Part shown: piece after piece, positions 53,627 through 61,521 of the stretch
How the letters are laid out: every line of letters starts with the position of its first letter
Position numbering within the stretch: the first letter of the stretch is position 1
Assembly: GCF_016798325.1 (NCBI RefSeq)
Contig: NZ_JAERVO010000003.1
Location: forward strand, 62,001-126,000
Reading direction: 5' to 3'
From: Marinobacter mangrovi
GTDB taxonomy: Bacteria; Pseudomonadota; Gammaproteobacteria; Pseudomonadales; Oleiphilaceae
DNA length: 64,000 nucleotides
Notes under the pieces: model-generated
Seen by the model: the letters and a program-made list of their open reading frames with translations, nothing else
Told to the model about the DNA's origin: nothing
Database searches by the model: none
Position numbers and translations under genes: made by a program

Positions 53627-53656
53627 CGCCCGCCTGTCCAGCCGGACGGGCGGGCG
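53627..53656 (+). terminator. GC-rich hairpin after ectC
   Basis: CGCCCGCCTGTCC and GGACGGGCGGGCG pair over 13 bp with one T-G wobble and an AGCC loop, 14 bases after the ectC stop. There is no U-tract, so it may be a terminator acting with Rho or a stabiliser. Confidence 0.5.
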
Positions 53657-53730
53657 GCACACCCCCGATATGCCCACCTGAAAGACACGTCCTCGCTCTT
53701 CTGAAGGCTTAACGCGACCACCTCAGTTAT

Positions 53731-53745
53731 TGATAATTATTTGCA
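53731..53745 (+). promoter_or_regulatory. Fur box upstream of the TonB receptor
   Basis: TGATAATTATTTGCA matches the 7-1-7 Fur pattern TGATAATnATTATCA at 12 of 14 specified positions. It lies about 85 bases before the receptor start in an AT-rich stretch. It supports iron-repressed expression. Confidence 0.7.
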
Positions 53746-53827
53746 TTTGTTAAAGCGCATTAATATTATTCGCCTTATTCATCAGGCAATAAATTGCCTC
53801 CAGCACGTCCGCATGATTGAGGTGTTC

Positions 53828-55903
53828 ATGAGTTTGCATTCCCCGTCCGCCCGCTGGCGGTCCTGCGTTGTTCCCCTGGCCGTCCCGGCTGCACTGTTAA
53901 GCGTGGCGCCCATGGCGACCGCCCAGTCCGATGACAGCGACAGCTCGTCACTCAACACGCTGGTGGTTTCCGATACCGCGCTGAAAGTGGCCGCGCCGTT
54001 GGTGGAGACGCCCCGCCCCGCGTCGGTGGTGGAGCAGGAAGAGCTGAAAGAGCGCAATGTCCAGTCACTGGACGAGACCTTCCGCTATCGCGCCGGCGTG
54101 CTGTCCGGCCAGTATGGTGACGACAACGATACGGACTGGTTCAAGGTGCGCGGCTACGACCAGTCCACCTATCAGGACGGTCTGCGCATCTACCGCGAGG
54201 GCTTCTATCAGTGGCTGCCGGAAACCTACGGATTGGAACGGGTGGAACTGCTCAAGGGACCGGCCTCGATTCTCTACGGTGAAGCCCCTCCGGGTGGGGT
54301 GATCAACGCCATCAGCAAACGGCCGACGGACACCACCCAGGGCGAAATCGTGGTCCAGGGCGGCACCAACAATCACCAGCAGTATGCCTTCGACACCAGC
54401 GGACCGGTGGCCGGCAGCGATGACGTTCGCTATCGCCTGGTCGGCCTGTACCGCAATGAAGACGGCGATATCGATGGCACCGAGGACGAGCGCTATTACA
54501 TCGCCCCCAGCGTCGAGTGGGACATTTCCGACGACACCCAACTGACGATTCTGGCCAGTTTCCAGAAGGACAATGCGGTACCCTACAACGGCTTCAAGCT
54601 GGGCTACGGCACCGTCAACGATACACCGTTTGGCAAGGTCGATCCGTCCACCAACTACAGCGAGCCGGATTTCGACACCAACGAGCGCGAGCAGTCCGCC
54701 ATCGGCTACCAGCTGTCCCATCGCCTCAACGACACCTGGACCTTCGAACAGGACCTGCGCTATAGCCAGCTGGACTTGACCCTGCGCTCCAGCTACATCC
54801 TGTTCCAGACCGGCCCGCGGACCGGTCAGCGCGGCCTGACATACCGGGACGGCGATATCAAATCCTGGACGGTGGACAACCGGATGGTCGGCAAATGGTT
54901 CACCGACCGGACCGAGAACACCCTGCTGCTGGGCGTGGACTACCAGGACCTGGAAAACACCGGCGACGAATACGACGACTACGCGTTCGGCGAGATCGAC
55001 CTGTTCAATCCGCGGTACGGCACCTACAACCCGGTCGACACCTCGGCGATCGTCAATCGCAAGATCAGCAAGCAGCAAACGGGTTACTACATCCAGGACC
55101 AGCTGCGTCTGGACGATCACTGGATCTTCCTGGCCGGCGCCCGCTACGACCAGGCGGACACCGATAACGTGAACCGCACCAGCGGCACCCGGGAAACCGC
55201 GGATGTCGACGAGGTCTCCCTGTCCGGCGGCATCATGTACCTGGCGGACAACGGCCTGTCGCCCTACGTCAGCTACAGCGAGTCGTTCCAGCCGATCGTG
55301 GGCACCGACAGCAATGGCGATCTCTACGATCCACTGGAAGGCAAACAGATCGAAGGGGGTGTGAAGTACGCGCCAGACGGGTTGGACGGGTACGTGACCG
55401 CGTCCGTCTACCGCATCAACGAAAAGAACTCGCTGGTGACCACCGGCGGTATCCAGTCCCAGGCGGGTGAGCGCAACACCAACGGCTTCGAGCTGGAAGG
55501 CGTTGCCTACCTGACGCCGAACCTGCAGGCGACGGCCGCGTTCACCTTCAGCGACACCACTACCGAGAATACCGCCAGCAGCGATGACAAGGTTCAGGCG
55601 CCGCTGATTCCGCGGCAGATGGCCTCGGCCTGGCTGGACTACACGCTGGCCCAATGGGTGCCGGGCATGAAAGTGGGCGGTGGTGTGCGTTATGTCGGCA
55701 GCACCGAAGACAAGGCCAACGGCTATGAGGTGCCGTCCTACACCGTGTTCGACATGATGGCTCAGTACGACGTTACCCGGCACTGGCGTGTTCAGGTCAA
55801 CGCCGACAACGTGTTCAACCGCGAGTACGTCGCCAGCTGCGATTACTGGTGTTACTACGGCGCCGAACGCCGGGTGATCGGCAGCGTCAGCTACCGCTGG
55901 TAA
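53828..55903 (+). CDS. TonB-dependent siderophore receptor
   Basis: This is a 691-residue outer-membrane receptor. A signal peptide ends near APMATAQ (about residue 33). A TonB-box-like LNTLVVSD follows (near 42), then a plug domain with ETPRPASVVEQEEL, VRGYDQSTYQDGLR, LPETYGLERVELLKGPAS and ILYGEAPPGGVINAIS, all characteristic of ferric siderophore receptors. The barrel ends with SVSYRW, the aromatic C-terminal residue that marks beta-barrel assembly. The ATG at 53828 has GAGGTG nearby. A Fur box is upstream. The siderophore is not deducible; no biosynthesis genes are nearby. Confidence 0.94.
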   Translation: MSLHSPSARWRSCVVPLAVPAALLSVAPMATAQSDDSDSSSLNTLVVSDTALKVAAPLVETPRPASVVEQEELKERNVQSLDETFRYRAGVLSGQYGDDNDTDWFKVRGYDQSTYQDGLRIYREGFYQWLPETYGLERVELLKGPASILYGEAPPGGVINAISKRPTDTTQGEIVVQGGTNNHQQYAFDTSGPVAGSDDVRYRLVGLYRNEDGDIDGTEDERYYIAPSVEWDISDDTQLTILASFQKDNAVPYNGFKLGYGTVNDTPFGKVDPSTNYSEPDFDTNEREQSAIGYQLSHRLNDTWTFEQDLRYSQLDLTLRSSYILFQTGPRTGQRGLTYRDGDIKSWTVDNRMVGKWFTDRTENTLLLGVDYQDLENTGDEYDDYAFGEIDLFNPRYGTYNPVDTSAIVNRKISKQQTGYYIQDQLRLDDHWIFLAGARYDQADTDNVNRTSGTRETADVDEVSLSGGIMYLADNGLSPYVSYSESFQPIVGTDSNGDLYDPLEGKQIEGGVKYAPDGLDGYVTASVYRINEKNSLVTTGGIQSQAGERNTNGFELEGVAYLTPNLQATAAFTFSDTTTENTASSDDKVQAPLIPRQMASAWLDYTLAQWVPGMKVGGGVRYVGSTEDKANGYEVPSYTVFDMMAQYDVTRHWRVQVNADNVFNREYVASCDYWCYYGAERRVIGSVSYRW

Positions 55904-55912
55904 GTTCTGCTA

Positions 55913-55939
55913 CCGGCCGGAGTACCACGCTCCGGCCGG
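55913..55939. terminator. Shared bidirectional hairpin between TonB receptor and TerC genes
   Basis: CCGGCCGGAG and CTCCGGCCGG form a perfect 10-bp stem with loop TACCACG, midway between the two convergent stop codons. It has no strong U-tract on either side. Confidence 0.55.
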
Positions 55940-55952
55940 CCTCAATTCCCGC

Positions 55953-56720
55953 CTACGACTCTTCGCGATCTTCCACCAGCTCGTGGTGCAACCGCACCTT
56001 CTCCGCCCGTTTCTTGCGCATGCGCAGGTTGAGCAGTTCCACGCCGAAGGAGAAGGCCATGGAGAAGTAGATGTAGCCCTTGGGAATGTGCATGTCGAAG
56101 CCTTCCCCCAGCAGGGCCACGCCCACCAGGATGAGGAAGCTCAGCGCCAGCATCTTGATGGTCGGGTGCTCGTCGACGAACTCGCCGATCGGCTTGGCGG
56201 CGAACATCATCACCCCCACCGCAAGAACCACCGCAATCACCATCACCGTCACGTGATCGGCCATGCCCACGGCGGTAATCACCGAGTCCAGGCTGAACAC
56301 GATATCGAGCACGGCGATCTGCGCCAGGGTCGCCGCCAGGCCGGCTGTGGCCGCCGAGGCCCCACTCTCTTCCTCGCCCTCGAGGCTGTTATGGATCTCA
56401 TGGGCACTCTTGGCCAGCAGGAAAAGGCCACCGATGATCAGGATCAGGTCCCGGCCGGAGATCTCTTCTTCCAGGATCGTGAACAGGGGTTGGGTCAACG
56501 TCATCACCCAGGCCAGCGACAACAGCAACAGGATGCGGGTGATCATCGCCAGCCCCAGGCCCATGATGCGGGCCCGGTTGCGCTGGTGTTCCGGCAGCCG
56601 GCCCACTAGGATCGAGATGAAGATGATGTTGTCGATGCCCAGCACAATTTCCAGAAGGGCCAGGGTGGCCAGGGCAATCCAGGCCTGGGGATCGCCGATC
56701 CAGCTGAACCATTCCACCAT
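55953..56720 (-). CDS. TerC family integral membrane protein
   Basis: This 255-residue protein has about seven membrane segments. The first, LATLALLEIVLGIDNIIFISILV (near 17), has the acidic residues conserved in TerC, and the second repeat carries AVLDIVFSLDSVITAVGMA (near 132), the other signature. TerC proteins have been linked to tellurium resistance, manganese export and calcium handling; their reaction is not established. The C-terminus is charged (RMRKKRAEK). The start at 56720 is an ATG. Confidence 0.9.
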   Translation of the reverse strand: MVEWFSWIGDPQAWIALATLALLEIVLGIDNIIFISILVGRLPEHQRNRARIMGLGLAMITRILLLLSLAWVMTLTQPLFTILEEEISGRDLILIIGGLFLLAKSAHEIHNSLEGEEESGASAATAGLAATLAQIAVLDIVFSLDSVITAVGMADHVTVMVIAVVLAVGVMMFAAKPIGEFVDEHPTIKMLALSFLILVGVALLGEGFDMHIPKGYIYFSMAFSFGVELLNLRMRKKRAEKVRLHHELVEDREES

Positions 56721-56743
56721 GGGGTCGGTCCTCAGTCAGTGAT

Positions 56744-57664
56744 TTAGAAGGTGATTGAATCCGTGCGGGCGCCCTGCAGCCAGAGCGCCCAGTTGTCCTG
56801 CAGCACGCGCATGCCGCCGATGTAGTTGTCGTCCACCAGGCCCGCGGCCAGCGTGCGGTCGCCCCGCTGGTACTGGTGGATCAGTCGCACCAGGAAGCTG
56901 CGGCCGGTGGGTGTGGACAGCAGGAAGTAGACGAACTCACCGGTCTGGGCCTGCAGTGAATAGCCCTTATCGGCGTAATGATTACGCCAGTCCCGGCTCT
57001 GCATCGCCAGAAAATCGGCCACGTCCGGCAGCATCCTGTTGGCCCGCATGTAGTCCACGATCCGGGTATTCTCCGGATGGGCATCGATCACCAGATGGCC
57101 GTCGCGGCGCCGGAGCATTTCCATCTGTTCCGCCAGGCCTTCGTCAAGCCAGGCCGGTACGTAAGGCGTCAGGGTCGCGACGATGGCGTGGGCGGTTTCG
57201 TGGCTGATGGTGCGGAGGGTATCTTCGCGGTTCTCCCGCAAATAGACCGCGATCTGGTTGCCTTTATTAAGGAATATGCCGCGGGACGGGGGAACCGGCC
57301 CTTTCGTGTTGGCGGCCACGAACTGGTTATAGGTCGCCTTGTCCGGCAGCACCCGGATGTTCACCGGTACGGTGCGGTGAATATCGAAATAGAGAATATC
57401 GTCGAAGAACGCGTAGACATTGTTCACGTTCGCCGAAATGTCCGCCCGTTCGTCATCGGTCAGGGTGACACCGTCGGTGACGATGTCGATCTGGAAGCGC
57501 TGGAATCGGGACGCGCTGCCACGCACTTCCACCCGTTCCTGCTGGCGATCCGGTTCCTTGCGATCACTGAAATGCACTACGCCGTTTTCGTCGGTGTAGC
57601 GATAGATGTCCGCGTGTCCCCACAGGGGCAACAGGCACAAGGCCAACAACAGCCCACGTGTCAT
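56744..57664 (-). CDS. DUF4124 protein with HExxH metallopeptidase domain
   Basis: This is a 306-residue secreted protein with a signal peptide MTRGLLLALCLLPLWGHA. The DUF4124 part DIYRYTDENGVVHFSDRK follows directly. The C-terminal part carries HETAH (155-159) and WLDEGLAE with Glu175, the gluzincin triad. It is therefore an active-looking zinc peptidase of the DUF1570/MA-like type. It may be periplasmic and act on envelope components. It is read leftward, upstream of terC, and could be cotranscribed. Confidence 0.82.
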   Translation of the reverse strand: MTRGLLLALCLLPLWGHADIYRYTDENGVVHFSDRKEPDRQQERVEVRGSASRFQRFQIDIVTDGVTLTDDERADISANVNNVYAFFDDILYFDIHRTVPVNIRVLPDKATYNQFVAANTKGPVPPSRGIFLNKGNQIAVYLRENREDTLRTISHETAHAIVATLTPYVPAWLDEGLAEQMEMLRRRDGHLVIDAHPENTRIVDYMRANRMLPDVADFLAMQSRDWRNHYADKGYSLQAQTGEFVYFLLSTPTGRSFLVRLIHQYQRGDRTLAAGLVDDNYIGGMRVLQDNWALWLQGARTDSITF

Positions 57665-57802
57665 ACGTCTATCCGATCATCCTTGCCGTTACGGGCTGAG
57701 TGTATAGTGACCGGTCGGGAACAACCAGTACCCTGTCCGAATCCCGGCCGATTGCGGATAATGCGGTCCGTACGAAGCGATCTTTCTTTGCGAGGAGCCC
57801 CT

Positions 57803-58192
57803 GTGACGCCGTGGCGCAGTCGTCTGAAACGCTGGTTCGGTGGCCAAAAGCCGCCGGCGAACCTGATCATCGTGGGTGTGGGCTATCCCGGTTTCAGTCT
57901 GGGACAGGCCGTTCAGGCCAGCGGCCGTTTCCAACTCGTCGCGTTTATTGACGATGAGCCCTGGAACAACCGGACCCGGCTCCTGGGGGCGACGGTGCAA
58001 TATCCCGGGGAACTGGCGGCACTGATCCAACGGCATCAGGTCAAGGTGGTGGTTCGGATTGAGGGAGAGCCGCCGGTGATCGCGGATAATATCTGGGAGG
58101 AGGTTATGGCCACCGGTGTCCGGACGCTCACCTTGCGCGCGGATTCGGATACCGAGACACGCTTGTCGGAGTTGCGGGGCATTCAGGACTGA
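57803..58192 (+). CDS. Lone Rossmann-fold (FlaA1/PglD N-domain-like) protein
   Basis: This is a 129-residue protein. A GTG at 57803 follows GAGGAG by a short gap; the longer upstream frame is antisense to the peptidase gene. The core IIVGVGYPGFSLGQAV (near 23), LVAFIDDEPW (near 46) and RLLGATVQYPGELAALIQ (near 60) resemble the nucleotide-binding N-terminal domain of the polysaccharide-synthesis FlaA1/CapD or PglD proteins, but no catalytic domain follows. It may be a redox- or nucleotide-sensing partner or a remnant. A REPIN-like element begins 17 bases downstream. Confidence 0.7.
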   Translation: MTPWRSRLKRWFGGQKPPANLIIVGVGYPGFSLGQAVQASGRFQLVAFIDDEPWNNRTRLLGATVQYPGELAALIQRHQVKVVVRIEGEPPVIADNIWEEVMATGVRTLTLRADSDTETRLSELRGIQD

Positions 58193-58208
58193 CAACCAGC
58201 GCAATGGC

Positions 58209-58377
58209 GTAGGTTGGGCTGACGAAGGAAGCCCAACAAACCCGGTTGGCGGCCAATCTCATCCAATCCCATGGCCGCCAAGCCGGTTTTTGAGTACCCA
58301 TGCTCCAAGCATGCCCGTGATAACGGGAACGTCTGGAGCCCGCTAATTGTTGGGCTTCCTTCGTCAGCCCAACCTAC
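58209..58377 (+). repeat. REPIN-like element, copy 2
   Basis: Inverted arms at 58209-58238 and 58348-58377, beginning GTAGGTTGGGCTGACG, enclose about 110 bases. The core contains GCCGGTTTTTGAGTACCCATG and TGATAACGGGAACGTCTGG, homologous to the complement of copy 1 (31455-31613). Both arms here carry A at the variable position (GACGAAGGA / TCCTTCGTC), a covarying change relative to copy 1. It lies in the convergent gap between the Rossmann protein and the decarboxylase. Confidence 0.8.
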
Positions 58378-58429
58378 GATACGCGCTCCCCAAGGAACTC
58401 GCGATTAACACCATCCCTGTTCAACTGCT

Positions 58430-59605
58430 TCAGATGTAATAGTCCTGAAGCGGAGGAAAACCGTTGAAGCACACCGCGCTGTATGTGGTGGTATACGCAC
58501 CCGTGGTCAGCCAGTAAAGTCGGTCGCCCATCGCCAGGTTCAGCGGCAGGCCGTACTTGTAGTGTTCGTACATGATGTCGGCGCTGTCGCAGGTCGGGCC
58601 GGCGATCACCACGTCTTCGCATTCCCCGGTTTTCTCGGTGTGGATCGGGAACTTGATGGACTCGTCCAGCGTCTCGATCAGGCCCGAGAACTTGCCCACG
58701 TCGGTGAACACCCAGCGGTGCAGACCGGTGCGGGATTTACGGGAAATCAGCACCACCTCACTCACCAGCACGCCGGCGTTGGCAATCAGCGAACGGCCCG
58801 GCTCGATGATCACTTCCGGGAAGTCGTCGCCGAAATCCTCACGGATAAAGCGCTGGATTTCCTCGGCGTAGGTGCCCAGTTCGTTGGTCCGGGTCATGTA
58901 GTTGGCCGGGAAACCACCGCCCATGTTGATCATCTTCAGCTCGATGCCGTCTTCCTCGCGCAGGCGATCGAAGATCACCTTCACGTTGCCCAGCGCCGCG
59001 TCCCAGGCGCCGATTTCACGCTGCTGGGAACCCACGTGGAACGACACGCCGTAGGGCACCAGGCCCAGGTCGCGGGCCAGGATCAGCAGGTCCATCGCCA
59101 TGTCGGTATGGCAGCCGAACTTGCGGGACAGCGGCCAGTCGGCGGTCTGGGTGCCTTCGGTCAGGATGCGCACGTACACCTTCGACCCCGGTGCGGCCTT
59201 GGCGATGTTGCGCAAGTCCGCTTCGGAATCCGTGGCAAACAGGCGCACGCCCCGCTCGTAGAACGCGCGCACGTCCTTCGCCTTCTTGATGGTGTTGCCG
59301 TAGCTGATGCGATCCGGCGAGACGTCCAGGGCCATCACCTTGTCCAGCTCATAGATGGAGGCGATGTCGAAATTCGAACCCCGATCCCGCAGCATGGTCA
59401 GGATTTCCGGCGCCGGGTTGGCTTTCACCGCGTAATAGACTTTGGCGTACGGGAAATTTTCCACCAGTTCGTTGTACTGACGGTTGATCGTGGCCGTATC
59501 GACCACCAGGAACGGGGTTTCTTTCGTGTCGGCAAAGGTCTTGATGCGCTGGAAGGTCGCATCGTCGTAGTAGTCGGAAACCTGGATCGGGGCGTGTTCG
59601 TTCAT
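58430..59605 (-). CDS. speC: Ornithine (or lysine/ornithine) decarboxylase, PLP fold type III
   Basis: This enzyme makes putrescine from ornithine. The 391-residue alanine-racemase-fold protein is the short Pseudomonas-like form. VYYAVKANP (near 57) contains the PLP lysine, FHVGSQQREIGAW (near 187) and IIEPGRSLIANAG (near 263) bind PLP phosphate, and GPTCDSADIMYEH (near 338) contains the active-site cysteine. The ATG at 59605 starts MNEHAPIQVSDYYDD. The 5' leader contains an intrinsic terminator and a possible leader peptide, suggesting attenuation. Confidence 0.92.
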   Translation of the reverse strand: MNEHAPIQVSDYYDDATFQRIKTFADTKETPFLVVDTATINRQYNELVENFPYAKVYYAVKANPAPEILTMLRDRGSNFDIASIYELDKVMALDVSPDRISYGNTIKKAKDVRAFYERGVRLFATDSEADLRNIAKAAPGSKVYVRILTEGTQTADWPLSRKFGCHTDMAMDLLILARDLGLVPYGVSFHVGSQQREIGAWDAALGNVKVIFDRLREEDGIELKMINMGGGFPANYMTRTNELGTYAEEIQRFIREDFGDDFPEVIIEPGRSLIANAGVLVSEVVLISRKSRTGLHRWVFTDVGKFSGLIETLDESIKFPIHTEKTGECEDVVIAGPTCDSADIMYEHYKYGLPLNLAMGDRLYWLTTGAYTTTYSAVCFNGFPPLQDYYI

Positions 59606-59640
59606 GGACGTCTATGGGTTCCTCATCTGGGACGACGCCA

Positions 59641-59670
59641 ATAAAAATGGCCCGGACAATGGTCCGGGCC
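59641..59670 (-). terminator. Intrinsic terminator in the ornithine decarboxylase leader
   Basis: On the minus strand GGCCCGGAC, loop CATT and GTCCGGGCC form a 9-bp perfect stem followed by ATTTTTAT. It ends about 36 bases before the decarboxylase ATG. The next minus-strand gene upstream is more than 600 bases away and the gene between is on the plus strand, so this structure belongs to the decarboxylase leader and could act as an attenuator. Confidence 0.7.
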
Positions 59671-59721
59671 GGTATGGGCGCGAATGTAGGAACAAATCGG
59701 GGACCCGGATAGTGCGCAAAT

Positions 59722-59775
59722 CTACCCATAACCCGGCGACGCGATATGGCACGAAAGTTTCCCGCTACGTACCAT
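59722..59775 (-). CDS. Possible 17-residue leader peptide upstream of speC
   Basis: An ATG at 59775 with GTGAGGGG a few bases ahead opens a 17-codon frame, MVRSGKLSCHIASPGYG, ending TAG about 52 bases before the terminator stem. The frame may be chance. If real, its translation could control the terminator. Confidence 0.2.
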   Translation of the reverse strand: MVRSGKLSCHIASPGYG

Positions 59776-59806
59776 CAACCCCTCACCTGACGATCAAGGA
59801 GCGACC

Positions 59807-60343
59807 ATGGCCGCACAACGCCTGCAGGATCTGATGAATACCCTCCCGCAACAGGGCACGCTTGAATGGATCGGCCTGCGGCCGGGCCGGGACGAACCCA
59901 TGCTGGCGCCGGAATCCGCCACCATCGAGCGGGGCCAGGGGCTGATCGGCGACCGCTTCCGGGGCCGTCCGGAGAGCAAGCGCCAGGTGACACTGATCCA
60001 GGCGGAGCACCTGCCGGTGATTGCCTCGCTCGTACACCAGGACGCGATCACCCCCGACCGGCTGCGCCGCAACCTGGTGGTCCGCGGCCTCAACCTGCTG
60101 GCGCTCAAGGGCAAACGCTTCCGGGTGGGTGAGGCGGTGCTGGAAATGACCGGGCTGTGCGATCCCTGTTCCAAGATGGAGGCCGAACTCGGGCCCGGGG
60201 GTTACAACGCCATGCGCGGGCATGGCGGAATCACCACACGGGTTATCGAGGGCGGTGAGATCCGGCTGGGGGATGTAATCGAGGTGCTGGCGTCAGACCG
60301 CGCGCCGGTGCAGACGTCGTTCGATGACCTGACAACCGGGTGA
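59807..60343 (+). CDS. MOSC domain protein
   Basis: This 178-residue protein belongs to the molybdenum cofactor sulfurase C-terminal-like family. The motif GLIGDRFRGRP (near 45) and RRNLVVRGLNLLALKGKRFRVGEAVLEMTGLCDPCSKME (near 85) includes the conserved cysteine of GLCDPC. Such proteins bind sulfur or molybdenum cofactors and process adenylated or hydroxylaminopurine-like substrates. AAGGAGCGACC precedes the ATG. Its 3' end overlaps the convergent fruR by 51 bases. Confidence 0.88.
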   Translation: MAAQRLQDLMNTLPQQGTLEWIGLRPGRDEPMLAPESATIERGQGLIGDRFRGRPESKRQVTLIQAEHLPVIASLVHQDAITPDRLRRNLVVRGLNLLALKGKRFRVGEAVLEMTGLCDPCSKMEAELGPGGYNAMRGHGGITTRVIEGGEIRLGDVIEVLASDRAPVQTSFDDLTTG

Positions 60344-61279
60344 GGTCACACCATGGATCGCGGATAGCGCCGCTTTCAGGGTGGCCGCCGCGATGGCCTC
60401 GTGCTGCTGTGGCAGGGCGTTGACGCGGATCGGCAGAAAATCCAGCAGGCGGTCGTCGCCGAAGGTGGCCAGGTGCAGGTCCGCGGGCAGGCCGTCCGGC
60501 CGCTCCAGCAACACGTCCAGCACCCCCTGGAGCAGGGAATAGGACGCCGTCACCAACGCGTCCGGCTGGCCCCGCTCTGCCAGCAGCTCCCGGGCCAGGG
60601 CGGCCCCGGAGGCCCGGTCGAACCGATCGCCGCTCATCACGATGGCCTCGCCGCTCCAGTCTGCGACGGCCTCTTCGAAGCCCTGGCGCCGCTGGCGGGT
60701 CATGGCCAGCTCGGGCAGGGCATCCAGCCAGACCACCGAATGCACCCCCGGGCCCAGCACCGAACGGGTGAGAGCGGCCGCGCCGGCCTGGTTATCGCTG
60801 ACGATGCAGGTCAATTGTGAGGGATCCTGGGCCCGGTCCACGGCAATCACCGGCAGCCCCTCGGCCTGCAGATCCCGGTAGAAAGTGCTGTCCGGCGGCA
60901 GGCAGCTCGCCACGATCAGGGCGTCGCAACGCCGCGCCCGGAACGACAGCGCCAGCGAGCGTTCCGTCTCGGCGTCATCGTCGGAGCCGGCGATCAGCAG
61001 CTGATAGCCCTCGGCGCGGGAACCCACTTCCAGCAACTTGGCCAAGCGGGCGTAACTGGCGTTCTCCAGGTCCGGCAGGATGAAACCCAGGGTGCGCGAC
61101 TGGCCGCCACGCAGCGCCGCCGCCTGGGCGTCGATGCGGAAACCGTGTTCCCGGGCCAGCGTGGTCACCCGCTCCACGGTCTCGGGCTTGATGCGGTTGG
61201 CAGCGGCCCGGCCATTGAGCACGTAGCTCGCCGTGGTGCGCGAAACGCCCGCCAGTCGGGCCAGTTCTGCCAAGGTCAT
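60293..61279 (-). CDS. fruR: LacI-family fructose repressor FruR (Cra-like)
   Basis: This is a 328-residue regulator. The N-terminal helix-turn-helix MTLAELARLAGVSRTTASYVLNGRA (1-25) matches Cra/FruR, with the extra-long hinge RIKPETVERV. The effector domain (about 60-320) is of the sugar-binding periplasmic protein type. AGGAGA precedes the ATG at 61279. It is divergent from fruB, with a palindromic operator between, as in Pseudomonas fru operons. The likely effector is fructose-1-phosphate. Its 3' end overlaps the MOSC gene. Confidence 0.88.
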   Translation of the reverse strand: MTLAELARLAGVSRTTASYVLNGRAAANRIKPETVERVTTLAREHGFRIDAQAAALRGGQSRTLGFILPDLENASYARLAKLLEVGSRAEGYQLLIAGSDDDAETERSLALSFRARRCDALIVASCLPPDSTFYRDLQAEGLPVIAVDRAQDPSQLTCIVSDNQAGAAALTRSVLGPGVHSVVWLDALPELAMTRQRRQGFEEAVADWSGEAIVMSGDRFDRASGAALARELLAERGQPDALVTASYSLLQGVLDVLLERPDGLPADLHLATFGDDRLLDFLPIRVNALPQQHEAIAAATLKAALSAIHGVTSPGCQVIERRLHRRAV

Positions 61280-61423
61280 TGCGGTCTCCTGCTGTCCCTG
61301 TTGCCGGGCGCCTGTCGATAAAGCCGACATTCTACGGGATCACCGAAGTCAACGTGACCCGACCGACGTGATTTGCATTGCTTGAAATCTGATCAATGTT
61401 GTTTCATGATCCATTCTAGTCAT

Positions 61424-61441
61424 TGCTGACACGATTCAGCA
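61424..61441. promoter_or_regulatory. FruR operator upstream of fruB
   Basis: TGCTGACACGATTCAGCA is a near-perfect palindrome resembling the FruR/Cra consensus (GCTGAA-N-CG-N-TTCAGC). A second TTGA-like palindrome, TTGAAATCTGATCAA, lies at 61382-61396. Their position between fruR and fruB supports FruR control of both genes. Confidence 0.65.
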
Positions 61442-61521
61442 AATGCTTAAATACGTTTTTAACCACGGCGCCTGACCGGCTGCTGTGAGACAACAACAAG
61501 GTCAACCAAGGGGATTTCCCC

